From Pseudorhodoferax sp. Leaf265 (GTDB lineage: Bacteria; Pseudomonadota; Gammaproteobacteria; Burkholderiales; Burkholderiaceae_C): a stretch of 64,000 nt of DNA. The stretch is from positions 62,001-126,000 of the forward strand of contig NZ_LMMT01000039.1 of the NCBI RefSeq assembly GCF_001422365.1, given 5' to 3'. A model generated the notes under the pieces. It was not told where the DNA came from. It saw only the letters and a program-made list of their open reading frames with translations, and did no database searches. Positions 1 to 8,542 of the stretch are shown here, piece by piece. The position numbers were made by a program, and so were the translations under genes. Each line of letters begins with the position of its first letter. The first letter of the stretch is position 1.

Positions 1-1178
1 TGCACGGTGCCGAGCGCGGCCACCTGGCCCCACAGCCCGGCACCGAACGCGCTGGCGCCCATGATGGCCATCTGGTAGATCGACATGCCGCGGGCCCGCA
101 CCCAGTCCGGCAGGGCCAGCTGGGCCGAGACCGACAGCGAGTTGGCCGTGGCGATCCAGGCCATGCCGGCCACAAACATGGCGGGCACCGCCACCGCCAC
201 GTTGGACGCGAAGGCCATCACCAGCGTGGCGCCCGACTGCAGCAGCGTGCCGTACAGCACGACCTGGTCGCGCGCCAGCAACTGGCGCAGCCGCGGCATC
301 AGGAAGGCCGTGGCAATGGCGCCCATGCCCATGGAGGCCAGCAGCACCGTGAAGGTGGCGGCGTCGCCGCCCTGCAGGCCGCGCGCGACCAGCGGCAAGA
401 GCGCAATCAAGGCCGTGGAATGGAAGAAGAACAGCGCGATGCGCAGCAGCACGGCTTTGAGCCGCGGCGACTGGCGCACGAACTGCACGCCCACGCGCAT
501 GGCGCTCCACAGGCGCTGGCGGCCCAGCGGGTCGGGTTTGTGCTCGCGCTTCCAGCGCATCAGCATGAAGGCCGAGGCCAGCGAGAGCACGGCGTTGAGC
601 ACGAACACCGCGGCGCTGCCGATGCTGGCGATCAGCGCGCCGGCCAGCAGCGGGCCGACGATGCGCGAGGCATTCATGGTGATGCCGTTGAGCGCCAGCG
701 CGGCGGGCAACTGCGCGCGCGGGATCAGCTCGGGCACCACGGCCGAGTAGACCGGCCAGCGCATCGCCAGGCCGATGCCGTTGGCGAAGGTCAGCAGCAG
801 CAACAGCGGCGGCGTGACCGTGCCTGTCAGCACCGTGGCGCACAGCAGCAGCGCCACGCTGGCCACCCAGAACTGGGTCGTGATGTAGAAGCGACGCCGG
901 TCCACGATGTCGGCCAGCGCGCCGCTGGGCAGGCCGAACAGGAACACCGGCATGGTGGCCGCCGTCTGCACCAGGGCTACCCAGACAGGCGAGGTGGTCA
1001 GCGAGGTCATGAGCCAGGCCGCTGCCACGTCGTTCATCCACATGCAGATGTTGGAGGCCAGCCAGACCAGCCACAGCATGCGGAACACCGGCCAGCGCAG
1101 CGGGGCCAGTGTGGAGAGGTCCGCGTCGGGGGACGAGGCCTCGTCGGGTGTCAGGACCGATGGGCGCTCTTCGGGCAT
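1..1178 (-). CDS. MFS transporter, EntS-like (MFS_3 family), 3' end outside window
   Basis: Multi-pass membrane transporter of the major facilitator superfamily. The first 392 codons are visible and the C-terminus runs past base 1. The protein begins MPEERPSVLTPDE and has many hydrophobic segments. The loop after the second helix carries GALADIVDRRRF, the MFS motif-A region. The overall pattern (WLASNICMWMNDVAAAWLM near the N-terminus, then a cytoplasmic MRWKREHKP stretch) resembles the enterobactin-exporter EntS/MFS_3 group. The ATG at 1176-1178 lies 4 bases past the creA stop, so it is probably the last gene of the min-creA transcription unit. The substrate cannot be told from sequence. Confidence 0.8.
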   Translation of the reverse strand, partial: MPEERPSVLTPDEASSPDADLSTLAPLRWPVFRMLWLVWLASNICMWMNDVAAAWLMTSLTTSPVWVALVQTAATMPVFLFGLPSGALADIVDRRRFYITTQFWVASVALLLCATVLTGTVTPPLLLLLTFANGIGLAMRWPVYSAVVPELIPRAQLPAALALNGITMNASRIVGPLLAGALIASIGSAAVFVLNAVLSLASAFMLMRWKREHKPDPLGRQRLWSAMRVGVQFVRQSPRLKAVLLRIALFFFHSTALIALLPLVARGLQGGDAATFTVLLASMGMGAIATAFLMPRLRQLLARDQVVLYGTLLQSGATLVMAFASNVAVAVPAMFVAGMAWIATANSLSVSAQLALPDWVRARGMSIYQMAIMGASAFGAGLWGQVAALGTV

Positions 1179-1182
1179 CCGC

Positions 1183-1653
1183 TTACTTGACCGGCAGCGG
1201 CGTGGCGCGGTCGACCGGCACGGCTGTGATGGCGTTCTGCGGCGAGCCCTCGACCAGCCGGTCGGAGTAGGTCAGGTAGACCAGCGTGTGGCGCTGGCTG
1301 TCGACCATGCGCACGATGCGCAGGCGTTTGAACAGCACCGACATGCGCTCGCTGAACACCTCTTCCTGGGCCGGCAGCGGTTGCGGCACGCTGATCGGGC
1401 CGACCTGACGGCAGGCGATGGAGGCTTCGGCCTTGTCTTCGGCCAGGCCGACGGCGCCTTTGATGCCACCCGTGCGCGCACGCGAGACATAGCAGGTCAC
1501 GCCCTGCACGCGCGGGTCGTCGTAGGCGTCGACCACGATCTTGTGGTTGGGCCCCAGCCACTGGAACGCGGTGTCGACCTCGCCCACCTTCTGCGCATCG
1601 GCGCGCGTACAGGCCAGCACCAGCAAGGTGCTCAGGAGCAGCCAGGCCCGCAT
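1183..1653 (-). CDS. creA: CreA family protein
   Basis: 156-residue exported protein of the CreA family (conserved in proteobacteria, exact role unknown). An N-terminal hydrophobic signal is followed by VGEVDTAFQWLGPNHKI, typical of CreA, with the conserved features GVTCYVSRARTGG and a Cys pair (Cys54, Cys81) plausible for a periplasmic disulfide. The signal could be read as a type I peptide cleaved near ADA-Q or as a lipobox (VLAC); I favour type I. Its ATG is 4 bases beyond the minE stop and its stop is 4 bases before the MFS start, so it sits in a compact operon with the min genes. Confidence 0.8.
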   Translation of the reverse strand: MRAWLLLSTLLVLACTRADAQKVGEVDTAFQWLGPNHKIVVDAYDDPRVQGVTCYVSRARTGGIKGAVGLAEDKAEASIACRQVGPISVPQPLPAQEEVFSERMSVLFKRLRIVRMVDSQRHTLVYLTYSDRLVEGSPQNAITAVPVDRATPLPVK

Positions 1654-1657
1654 GGTC

Positions 1658-1918
1658 TCAGCGCCCTTCGGGCAGTTCGATCTTGACCTCGAGCACTTCC
1701 AGCGTGTCCTGGCGCTCCAGGTTCACCTTGATGTGCTCCTGGTTGACCGCGACGTACTTGGAGATCACGGCCACGAGCTCGCGTTGCAGCTCCTGCAGCA
1801 TGTCGGGCTTGAGCCCGCCGCGGCTGCCGCGCTCGTGCGCCAAGATGATCTGCAGCCGCTCCTTGGCGACGTTGGCGGTCTTCTTCTTCTCCCCGAGCAG
1901 AAAGGACAGAAACGACAT
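1658..1918 (-). CDS. minE: Cell division topological specificity factor MinE
   Basis: MinE activates the MinD ATPase and drives Min oscillation so that the division septum forms at mid-cell. The 86 residues match the usual length. The N-terminus [13 protein letters not shown] is the membrane-binding/MinD-contact region, followed by [15 protein letters not shown], the anti-MinCD helix/strand. The rest is the dimerising topological specificity domain. The start is 5 bases after the minD stop, consistent with co-translation in the order minC-minD-minE. Confidence 0.96.
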   Translation of the reverse strand: MSFLSFLLGEKKKTANVAKERLQIILAHERGSRGGLKPDMLQELQRELVAVISKYVAVNQEHIKVNLERQDTLEVLEVKIELPEGR

Positions 1919-1923
1919 CGGCC

Positions 1924-2736
1924 TTACCTCCCGAACAGTCGCTTGAAGAAACCGGGCTTCTCGGCGTCGACGAAGCGCATCGGCTTGTCCTCGCCGAGGA
2001 AGCGGGCCACCACGTCCTTGTAGGCTTCTGCCACGTCGGTGTCCTTGCCGTGGATGGCGGGCACGCCCTGGTTGGAGGCCTGCAGCACGGCCTCGGACTC
2101 GGGGATCACGCCGATCAGCGGGATGCGCAGGATGTCCTGGATGTCCTCCAGCGACAGCATCTGGCCGTCGGCCACGCGATTGGGGTTGTAGCGCGTGATC
2201 AGCAGGTGTTCCTTGATCGGCTCGCCGCCTTCCATGGCGCGCTTGGTCTTGGAGCCCAGCATGCCCAGGATGCGGTCGGAGTCGCGCACCGAAGAGACCT
2301 CGGGGTTGGTCACGACCAGCGCGTAGTCGGCGAAGTGCATGGCCATCAGCGCACCGGTCTCGATGCCTGCCGGCGAGTCGCAGACGATGTACTCGAAGCC
2401 CATCTCGGCCAGGTCCTTGAGCACCTTCTCGACGCCGTCCTGTGTCAGCGCGTCCTTGTCGCGCGTCTGCGAGGCAGCCAGCACGAACAGGTTCTCGCAC
2501 TGCTTGTCCTTGATCAGCGCCTGGTTCAGGTTGGCCTCGTTGTGGATCACGTTGATCAGGTCGTAGACCACGCGGCGCTCGCAACCCATGATCAGGTCCA
2601 GGTTGCGCAGGCCGACGTCGAAGTCGATGACGACGGTTTTGTGGCCCTTGAGTGCCAGGCCGGACGAAAAACTGGCGCTGGTGGTGGTTTTGCCCACACC
2701 CCCCTTGCCGGAGGTGACCACGATGATCTTGCTCAT
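1924..2736 (-). CDS. minD: Septum site-determining protein MinD
   Basis: Membrane-associated ATPase of the ParA/MinD family that recruits MinC and oscillates with MinE. The 270-residue protein has the deviant Walker A motif KGGVGKTT at residues 11-18, the switch regions [10 protein letters not shown] and CDSPAGIE, and a C-terminal amphipathic membrane-targeting helix ending FFKRLFGR. Length and order are those of standard betaproteobacterial minD. It lies 31 bases downstream of minC. Confidence 0.98.
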   Translation of the reverse strand: MSKIIVVTSGKGGVGKTTTSASFSSGLALKGHKTVVIDFDVGLRNLDLIMGCERRVVYDLINVIHNEANLNQALIKDKQCENLFVLAASQTRDKDALTQDGVEKVLKDLAEMGFEYIVCDSPAGIETGALMAMHFADYALVVTNPEVSSVRDSDRILGMLGSKTKRAMEGGEPIKEHLLITRYNPNRVADGQMLSLEDIQDILRIPLIGVIPESEAVLQASNQGVPAIHGKDTDVAEAYKDVVARFLGEDKPMRFVDAEKPGFFKRLFGR

Positions 2737-2767
2737 GGAATGGAGGTCCTTTTTCTAAGGGATGGAT

Positions 2768-3511
2768 TCAGATGGGGTCCAGCACCAGACTTTCGCCGGC
2801 CAGGCGCACCTGGGCGGGCTTGCCCAGCACGTCGGCAGGCAGGGCGACTTCGCTGGTGCGGTAGATGCCTGCGATGGAGATCAGCTGGGCCTCCATGCAG
2901 GTGCTGAAGATGCGGGCGTCGGTGTTGCCGCGCGCGCCGGCAATCGCCCGGCCGCGCAGCGGCGCATACACGTGGATGTTGCCATCGGCAATGATCTCGG
3001 CGCCGAAGTTGACAGCCTGCAGCACGATCAAGTCGCAGCCGCGGGCGTAGACCTGCTGGCCCGAGCGCAGCGGCCGGTCGATCACCATGGTTCCGCTCGC
3101 CGGGGCGGCCACGGCCGGCGCCGCCGCCGGTGCCGGTGCGGGCGCCGGGGCATCGCCGGGCACCGCCACGGCGGACGAGGAGATCTCCGGCAGGTCCATC
3201 AGGCCGACGGCCGCTGCGGTTTCCTTGTGCGCCAAGCTGCCGCCATGGATGCCGAAGGGGCGCAGCCGGTAGTGCTTGAGCAACGTCAGCAGCACCGAGA
3301 AACTGAGCGGCGTGGGGTCCTGCGCGATCTGCGTCAGCACGATCACGGCCGGGTCTTCGTCGAAGAAATCGGGGGTTTCGCCGAAGCGGGCCTGCAGTTC
3401 CTGCGACAGCGTGGCGAGGTTCGGGGTCTTGAGCACCACCGTGATCAACGGCAGGCTGGCGCTCTTCAAGTCGAAGCTGGCACGTGCGTGCCCTGCAGGT
3501 GCAGCGGACAT
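2768..3511 (-). CDS. minC: Septum site-determining protein MinC
   Basis: FtsZ polymerisation inhibitor delivered to the membrane by MinD. The 247 residues start at MSAAPAGHARASFDLKSAS. They contain the N-terminal MinC domain (to about residue 105), a long Ala/Pro linker (APAPAPAPAAAPAVAAPAS), and the C-terminal beta-helix dimerisation domain (DRPLRSGQQVYARGCDLIVL through GRAIAGARGNTDARIF). The reading frame stays open far upstream, but the homology starts at this ATG, 77 bases after the cphA stop. First gene of the min operon. Confidence 0.96.
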   Translation of the reverse strand: MSAAPAGHARASFDLKSASLPLITVVLKTPNLATLSQELQARFGETPDFFDEDPAVIVLTQIAQDPTPLSFSVLLTLLKHYRLRPFGIHGGSLAHKETAAAVGLMDLPEISSSAVAVPGDAPAPAPAPAAAPAVAAPASGTMVIDRPLRSGQQVYARGCDLIVLQAVNFGAEIIADGNIHVYAPLRGRAIAGARGNTDARIFSTCMEAQLISIAGIYRTSEVALPADVLGKPAQVRLAGESLVLDPI

Positions 3512-3542
3512 GGGGGACGGTTTCGACAAATGGCGGATTTTA

Positions 3543-3565
3543 GCCTGCGGGTCCGCCCCGCAGGC
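3543..3565 (-). terminator. Hairpin between cphA and minC, possible weak terminator
   Basis: GCCTGCGGG (3543-3551) and CCCGCAGGC (3557-3565) form a perfect 9-bp stem with a 5-base loop, 24 bases downstream of the cphA stop on the minus strand. It is followed on that strand by TAAAATCC rather than a full U-run. It may terminate or attenuate the cyanophycin transcript before minC; the weak tail lowers confidence. Confidence 0.45.
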
Positions 3566-3588
3566 CGCACCGAAACCGTATCGAAACG

Positions 3589-6219
3589 TCAGGCCGGCAC
3601 GCTGGACGCTTCGTCGACGCAGCGCGCCAGATGGGCCAGGGCTTCCTCCACCTGGTCCACCAGCACCAGGCACAGGTCGCCGGGCTGCAGTTGCGCCAGC
3701 GCATGGTCGATGGCCTTGAACTCGCCGTGGATTTCTTCCACCTGGCGGGCACGGCTGGCTCGCACCAGGCCCTGGCGCAGCAGCGCCAGCACTTCGCCGT
3801 CGGCGCGGCCGCGTTGGCAGGCGTCCTGGTACAGGATGACGTGGTCGAAAGCGTTGCCCAGGATGGCGGTCTGTTCGCGGATGTCCTCGTCGCGCCGGTC
3901 GCCGGCGCCGCTGATGACCACGCTGCGCCGCTGCGCCGGCATCGCGTCGACGGCCGCGACCAGGGCGCGCATGGCGTCCGGGTTGTGGCCGTAGTCGGCG
4001 ATCACGGTGGCGCCGCGGTAGTCCATCACGTTGAAGCGGCCGGGGGCGTTGTCGGCATCGTTGGCGAAGCTGGCCAGCCCGCGGCGCACCGCGTCCCAGG
4101 ACAGGCCGGCGGCCCAGGCCGCTGCCACCGATGCCATCGCGTTCTCGACCTGAAAGCCGATAGCGCCGCCCCGCGTGATCGGGATGTCGCGCAGCGCGAT
4201 CGTCTCGCGCCAGGAGCCCACTGCGGCGACGAGGTGGTCGCCGTCCACGTGCACGGTGCGCCGGCCCTGGGCGCGGTGCGTGGCCATGACCGGATGGTGG
4301 CGGTCGGCCGCGAAGAAGATCACCTGGCCCGGGCAGGTGGCGGCCATGGCCGCCACATTGGGGTCGGCGGCGTTGAGCACGGCGTAGCCGCTGGTGGCCA
4401 CGTTCTGCACGATCACACGCTTGAGCACGGCCAGGTCTTCCACCGTGGTGATGTAGTTCAGGCCCAGGTGGTCGCCAGCGCCGATGTTGGTGACGACGGC
4501 CACCTGGCATTGGTCATAGCCCAGGCCTTCGCGCAGCATGCCGCCGCGCGCGGTCTCGAACACGGCGGCATCCACATCGGGGTGCATCAGCACGTTGCGC
4601 GCGCTGCGCGGGCCGCTGCAGTCGCCGCTGTCGATCTGGCGGCCTTCCACGTAGACGCCGTCGGTGTTGGTCATGCCCACACGCAGGCCGGCGGCGGTGA
4701 ACAGGTGGGCGATCAGCCGCGTGGTCGTGGTCTTGCCATTGGTGCCGGTCACAGCCACCACCGGGATGCGGCCGTCCTCGCCAGCGCCGTACAGCGTGTC
4801 GACGATGGCCTGGCCCACGTTGCGCGCCTTGCCGTACGAGGGCGACAGGTGCATGCGCAGGCCCGGTGCGGCATTGACCTCGACGATGCCGCCGCGCTGC
4901 TGCTCCAGCGGCTTGAGCACGGTTTCGCTGACCAGGTCCACGCCGCAGATGTCCAGGCCGACCATCTGGGCGGCGGCCACGGCCTGCGCGGCGATGTCCG
5001 GGTGCACATCGTCGGTCACGTCGGTGGCGGTACCGCCGGTGGACAGGTTGGCGTTGTTGCGCAGGATCACGCGCTGGCCCTTCCTGGGCACCGAATCGGG
5101 CTCCAGGCCCTGCGCGCCGAGCCGCGCGACGGCGATGTCGTCGAAGCGGATCTTGGTCAGTGCGGTGGCGTGGCCGTCGCCGCGGCGCGGGTCGGCGTTG
5201 ACGATGTCCACGAGTTCGCGCACGGTGTGCTCGCCGTCGCCAGTCACCTGGGGCGGGTCGCGCCGCGAGGCGGCCACGAGCTTGTCGCCGACCACCAGCA
5301 GGCGGAAGTCGCTGCCGGGCAGGTACTGCTCGACCATGACTTCGCCATATTCGGCCGCGGTGGCGAAGGCGCCGTCCAGGTGTGCGCGGTCGGTGATGTT
5401 GACCGTCACTCCCTTGCCCTGGTTGCCGTCCTGCGGTTTGACGACCACGGGCAGGCCGATCTGCTGGGCCACGGCCCAGGCCTCTTCGGCGCTGGCGACG
5501 GGGCGGCCATGCGGCACCGGCACGCCGGCGGCGTGCAGCAGCTTCTTGGTCAGGTCCTTGTCCTGGGCGATGGACTCGGAGACAGCGCTGGTCGCGTCGA
5601 GTTCGGCGGCCTGGATGCGGCGCTGCTGCGAGCCCCAGCCGAACTGCACCATGGAGCCGCGCGTGAGCCGGCGGTAGGGGATGCCGCGCGCCACGGCGGC
5701 GTCGACGATGCAGCCCGTGCTCGGGCCTAGGCGCTCGTCCTCGTCCAGCGCGCGCAACTCGGCGATCGCCGCGTCCACGTCGAAGGCTTGGCCCTGCAGC
5801 GTGGCCTGGATCAAGGCCTCGGCCAGTTCCAGTGCGCGGCGGCCCACGGCCTCCTCGCTGTAGCCGACCACGACCTGGTAGATGCCGGGCTCCAGTGTGG
5901 CCGCCGTGCGGCTGAAGGTGACAGGGCAGCCGGCCTGCGCCTGCAGCGCCAGCGCCGCGCTCTCGAGCACGTGCGCCAGTGCCACGGGGCCGGTGTTGGG
6001 GCCGGAGCGCAGCGTGCCGATGGTCGGGAAGCGCGCGCGCACGGCGATCTCGAAGCCCGGCAGTTCGACGATGGAGCGCTCGGGCGGCGCGCAGGAGACG
6101 ATGGCCTCGAGCGCCGTGTGCCGGCTCCACAGATTCGGGCCGCGCAGGGCCCGCACGCGAGAGATGTGCATGGTGTTGTCTCGTGCTTGCACGAAGCTGT
6201 TGTCGTCGGTGGAGGGCAT
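3589..6219 (-). CDS. cphA: Cyanophycin synthetase (full-length, CphA1 type)
   Basis: Makes cyanophycin, a storage polymer with a poly-Asp backbone and Arg side chains, by ATP-dependent alternating ligations. The 876-residue reading has an N-terminal domain with SRVRALRGPNLWSRHTALE, an ATP-grasp domain (KPQDGNQGKGVTVN at 261-274; DFRLLVVGDKLVAASRRDP), and a Mur-ligase-like domain with an intact P-loop TGTNGKTTTTR (491-501) and a C-terminal Mur domain. The ATG at 6217-6219 overlaps the stop of the upstream paralogue (TGATG), suggesting translational coupling. An internal ATG at 6171 gives MHISRVRALRG and is an equally plausible true start (860 residues). Confidence 0.95.
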   Translation of the reverse strand: MPSTDDNSFVQARDNTMHISRVRALRGPNLWSRHTALEAIVSCAPPERSIVELPGFEIAVRARFPTIGTLRSGPNTGPVALAHVLESAALALQAQAGCPVTFSRTAATLEPGIYQVVVGYSEEAVGRRALELAEALIQATLQGQAFDVDAAIAELRALDEDERLGPSTGCIVDAAVARGIPYRRLTRGSMVQFGWGSQQRRIQAAELDATSAVSESIAQDKDLTKKLLHAAGVPVPHGRPVASAEEAWAVAQQIGLPVVVKPQDGNQGKGVTVNITDRAHLDGAFATAAEYGEVMVEQYLPGSDFRLLVVGDKLVAASRRDPPQVTGDGEHTVRELVDIVNADPRRGDGHATALTKIRFDDIAVARLGAQGLEPDSVPRKGQRVILRNNANLSTGGTATDVTDDVHPDIAAQAVAAAQMVGLDICGVDLVSETVLKPLEQQRGGIVEVNAAPGLRMHLSPSYGKARNVGQAIVDTLYGAGEDGRIPVVAVTGTNGKTTTTRLIAHLFTAAGLRVGMTNTDGVYVEGRQIDSGDCSGPRSARNVLMHPDVDAAVFETARGGMLREGLGYDQCQVAVVTNIGAGDHLGLNYITTVEDLAVLKRVIVQNVATSGYAVLNAADPNVAAMAATCPGQVIFFAADRHHPVMATHRAQGRRTVHVDGDHLVAAVGSWRETIALRDIPITRGGAIGFQVENAMASVAAAWAAGLSWDAVRRGLASFANDADNAPGRFNVMDYRGATVIADYGHNPDAMRALVAAVDAMPAQRRSVVISGAGDRRDEDIREQTAILGNAFDHVILYQDACQRGRADGEVLALLRQGLVRASRARQVEEIHGEFKAIDHALAQLQPGDLCLVLVDQVEEALAHLARCVDEASSVPA

Positions 6220-8459
6220 CAGCGCGCGGCCAGGGTCTTGGCGGTACGGGTGGTCGATCCGGGATCGAGTTCGAAGGTCTTGAGGCCGGCGGAGATCAGG
6301 TCCGGCGAGATCTGCAGCGCCCAGGCCGCTGCCACGGCGGCCAGCACGCTGCAGACCAGCTTGTCGTCGCGCATGGCCTTGCCGCGGCGCGCGGTCAGTT
6401 GCTGGATGCCGGCCAGCGCCGTCACGCTGCTGCCCTGGGCCAGCACCAGCTGGCCCTGCTGCATCAGCACGGCCCGGCCGCCGTTGGCGCGGTGCGCCAT
6501 GATGGCCGGCAGTTCTGCCTCCTTGCCGTACAGGATGACCTGGCCGTCGCACAGCGAGGCCAGTGCGGCCACGCGCGCGTCGCTGGCATTGAGCACGGCC
6601 GCGCCATCGGACAGCACGACATCGACCTGGGTGCGCAGCACGCGGGCGAGCTGGTCGCTCTCCTGGATGTCGAATTCGGCCAGGGTGCTGGCGCCGCCCA
6701 TGTCGGTCACGATACCGACCTGGCAGCGGTCGTAGGCCAGGCCGTCGCGCAGGATGGAGGCCGGGCCGTTCTCCAGCACGGCGGCGTTGATCGCGCGGTT
6801 CATGAGCAGGCGGTGGCCGCTCTCCCAGCCGGCGCAGTCGCTGGCGTCCACGCGGCGGCTGTCCAGGAACAGGCCGTCGCTGCAGGCCAGGCCGACGCGG
6901 CGGCCCGACAGGTGCAGCAGCCAGGCGACCAGGCGCGCGATGGTGGCGGTGCCCAACGTGCCGGCCACGCCGACGATGGGGATGCGGCCGTCTTCGTCCT
7001 CGGCGAACAGGTGGTCCACGATGGCCTGGCCGACCGGGCGCGGTGCGCCTTCTGCGGGTTTCAGGTGCATCAGCAGGCCGGGGCCGGCGTTGACCTCGAC
7101 GATGGCGCCGCCCTGGGCCTGCAGCGGCTTGCCGATGTCCTCGGCCACCAGGTCGATGCCGGCGATGTCCAGGCCGACCACGCGCGCAGCCAGTGCCGCC
7201 GCATGGGCCACCTCGGGGTGCACCTCGTCCGTGCAGTCGATGGCCACGTTGCCGGTGCGCTGCACCAGCACGCGCCGGCCCTTGGCCGGCACCGCCGCGC
7301 CGTCCAGGCCTTGGCGCTCGAGCAGCAGGCGCATCACGCCGTCTTTTTCGAGGTCGATGGTCTCCAGCGGGAACTCCTCGGCATCGCCGCGGCGCGGATC
7401 GCTGTTGAGCTGGCTGTCGATCAACTGGGCCACGCTCTGGCGGCCGTCGCCCGTGACGGACAGGCTTTCGCCGCGCGCAGCCGCCACGACCTTGCCGCCG
7501 ACCACGAGCAGGCGGTGTTCGTCGCCGCGGATGAAGCGCTCGACGATGACTTCGCTGCCTTCGGCGTCGGCCACGCCATAGGCCTTCTCGATGTCGGCCT
7601 GCTCAGACAGGTCCAGGCTCACGCCGCGGCCATGGTTGGCGTCCGACGGCTTGACGACCACGGGCAGGCCGATGTCCTGCGCCGCCTCCCAGGCCGCAGC
7701 CGGGCTGTCGACCACCTGGCCTGCAGGCACTGGCACGCCGCAGGAGGCCAGCAGCGTCTTGGTCAGGTCCTTGTCGTGGGCGATGCCTTCGGCGATCGCG
7801 CTGGTGCGGTCGGTTTCGGCGGTCCAAATGCGGCGCTGGCGCGCGCCGTGGCCCAGCTGCACGAGGTTGCCGTCGTTGAGCCGGATGTGGGGGATGCCGC
7901 GGTCGCCCGCAGCGGCCACGATGCACGCCGTGCTGGGGCCCAGGTAGCAGTCGTCGACCTTGGCGCGGATCTGGGCCACGGCCACGGGCACCGCGAAGGC
8001 CTCGCCATGGATCGCCGCCGCCAGCAGCCGGTGGCCGCAGGCCAGGGCCGTGCGCGCCACCTGCTCGTCACGCGCGCGGAACACCATGCGGTAGACGCCG
8101 CGCTGCGAGGTGCTGCGGGTTTGCCCGAAGCCGGTCGGCATGCCGGCCAGGTTCAGCAGTTCGATGACCACATGCTCCAGCACATGGCCCGCCCAGGTGC
8201 CTTCGACCAGGCGCTGCAGGAAGCCGCCCCGCTCGCCCACGCCGCAGTGGTGCTCGACCAGCGCGGGCAGCATGGCCACCAGGCGCTCGGTCAGGCCGGG
8301 GATCAGGTTCGAGGGAAAGTCCTCCAGCTCGCCCAGGTCCAGCCAGACCTCCAGGGCCGAGCGGTAGGTCCAGATGTTGGGGCCGCGCAGGTAGCGGATG
8401 CGCAGCAGCTGGATGTCGGCGGCGCGCGAGGGGGCGACCGGTGGGCGGCTTGTCGTCAT
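6219..8459 (-). CDS. cphA': Cyanophycin synthetase paralogue with degenerate Mur-ligase ATP site
   Basis: 746-residue homologue of the adjacent CphA, sharing RIRYLRGPNIWTYRSALEV at the N-terminus and the ATP-grasp core (KPSDANHGRGVSLDL at 270-284; EHRLLVVGGKVVAAARGE). In the Mur-ligase region the P-loop position reads AGTLGTATIARL (499-510) where CphA has TGTNGKTTTTR, so the catalytic Lys is lost. The protein also stops about 130 residues earlier than CphA, lacking most of the Mur C-terminal domain. Short CphA-like proteins in tandem with CphA are known in betaproteobacteria, and cyanobacterial CphA2 likewise keeps one ATP site. Whether this one is catalytic or a structural partner is open. 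Confidence 0.85.
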   Translation of the reverse strand: MTTSRPPVAPSRAADIQLLRIRYLRGPNIWTYRSALEVWLDLGELEDFPSNLIPGLTERLVAMLPALVEHHCGVGERGGFLQRLVEGTWAGHVLEHVVIELLNLAGMPTGFGQTRSTSQRGVYRMVFRARDEQVARTALACGHRLLAAAIHGEAFAVPVAVAQIRAKVDDCYLGPSTACIVAAAGDRGIPHIRLNDGNLVQLGHGARQRRIWTAETDRTSAIAEGIAHDKDLTKTLLASCGVPVPAGQVVDSPAAAWEAAQDIGLPVVVKPSDANHGRGVSLDLSEQADIEKAYGVADAEGSEVIVERFIRGDEHRLLVVGGKVVAAARGESLSVTGDGRQSVAQLIDSQLNSDPRRGDAEEFPLETIDLEKDGVMRLLLERQGLDGAAVPAKGRRVLVQRTGNVAIDCTDEVHPEVAHAAALAARVVGLDIAGIDLVAEDIGKPLQAQGGAIVEVNAGPGLLMHLKPAEGAPRPVGQAIVDHLFAEDEDGRIPIVGVAGTLGTATIARLVAWLLHLSGRRVGLACSDGLFLDSRRVDASDCAGWESGHRLLMNRAINAAVLENGPASILRDGLAYDRCQVGIVTDMGGASTLAEFDIQESDQLARVLRTQVDVVLSDGAAVLNASDARVAALASLCDGQVILYGKEAELPAIMAHRANGGRAVLMQQGQLVLAQGSSVTALAGIQQLTARRGKAMRDDKLVCSVLAAVAAAWALQISPDLISAGLKTFELDPGSTTRTAKTLAAR

Positions 8460-8542
8460 GCGGAGCGCCTGGCGCGTTGTGGTTGGCCCCCGGGCTGGGC
8501 CCGATGGGCTTCGGCGAGAATTTCGCGCCTCATCTGTTCAAC
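8460..8542. promoter_or_regulatory. Divergent intergenic region between cphA' and the ABC exporter
   Basis: About 80 bases separate the cphA' start (8459, minus) from the favoured start of the ABC exporter (8543, plus). Any promoters driving the two arms of the cyanophycin block must lie here or inside the flanking 5' ends. I see no convincing -35/-10 pair or operator palindrome. Confidence 0.35.
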
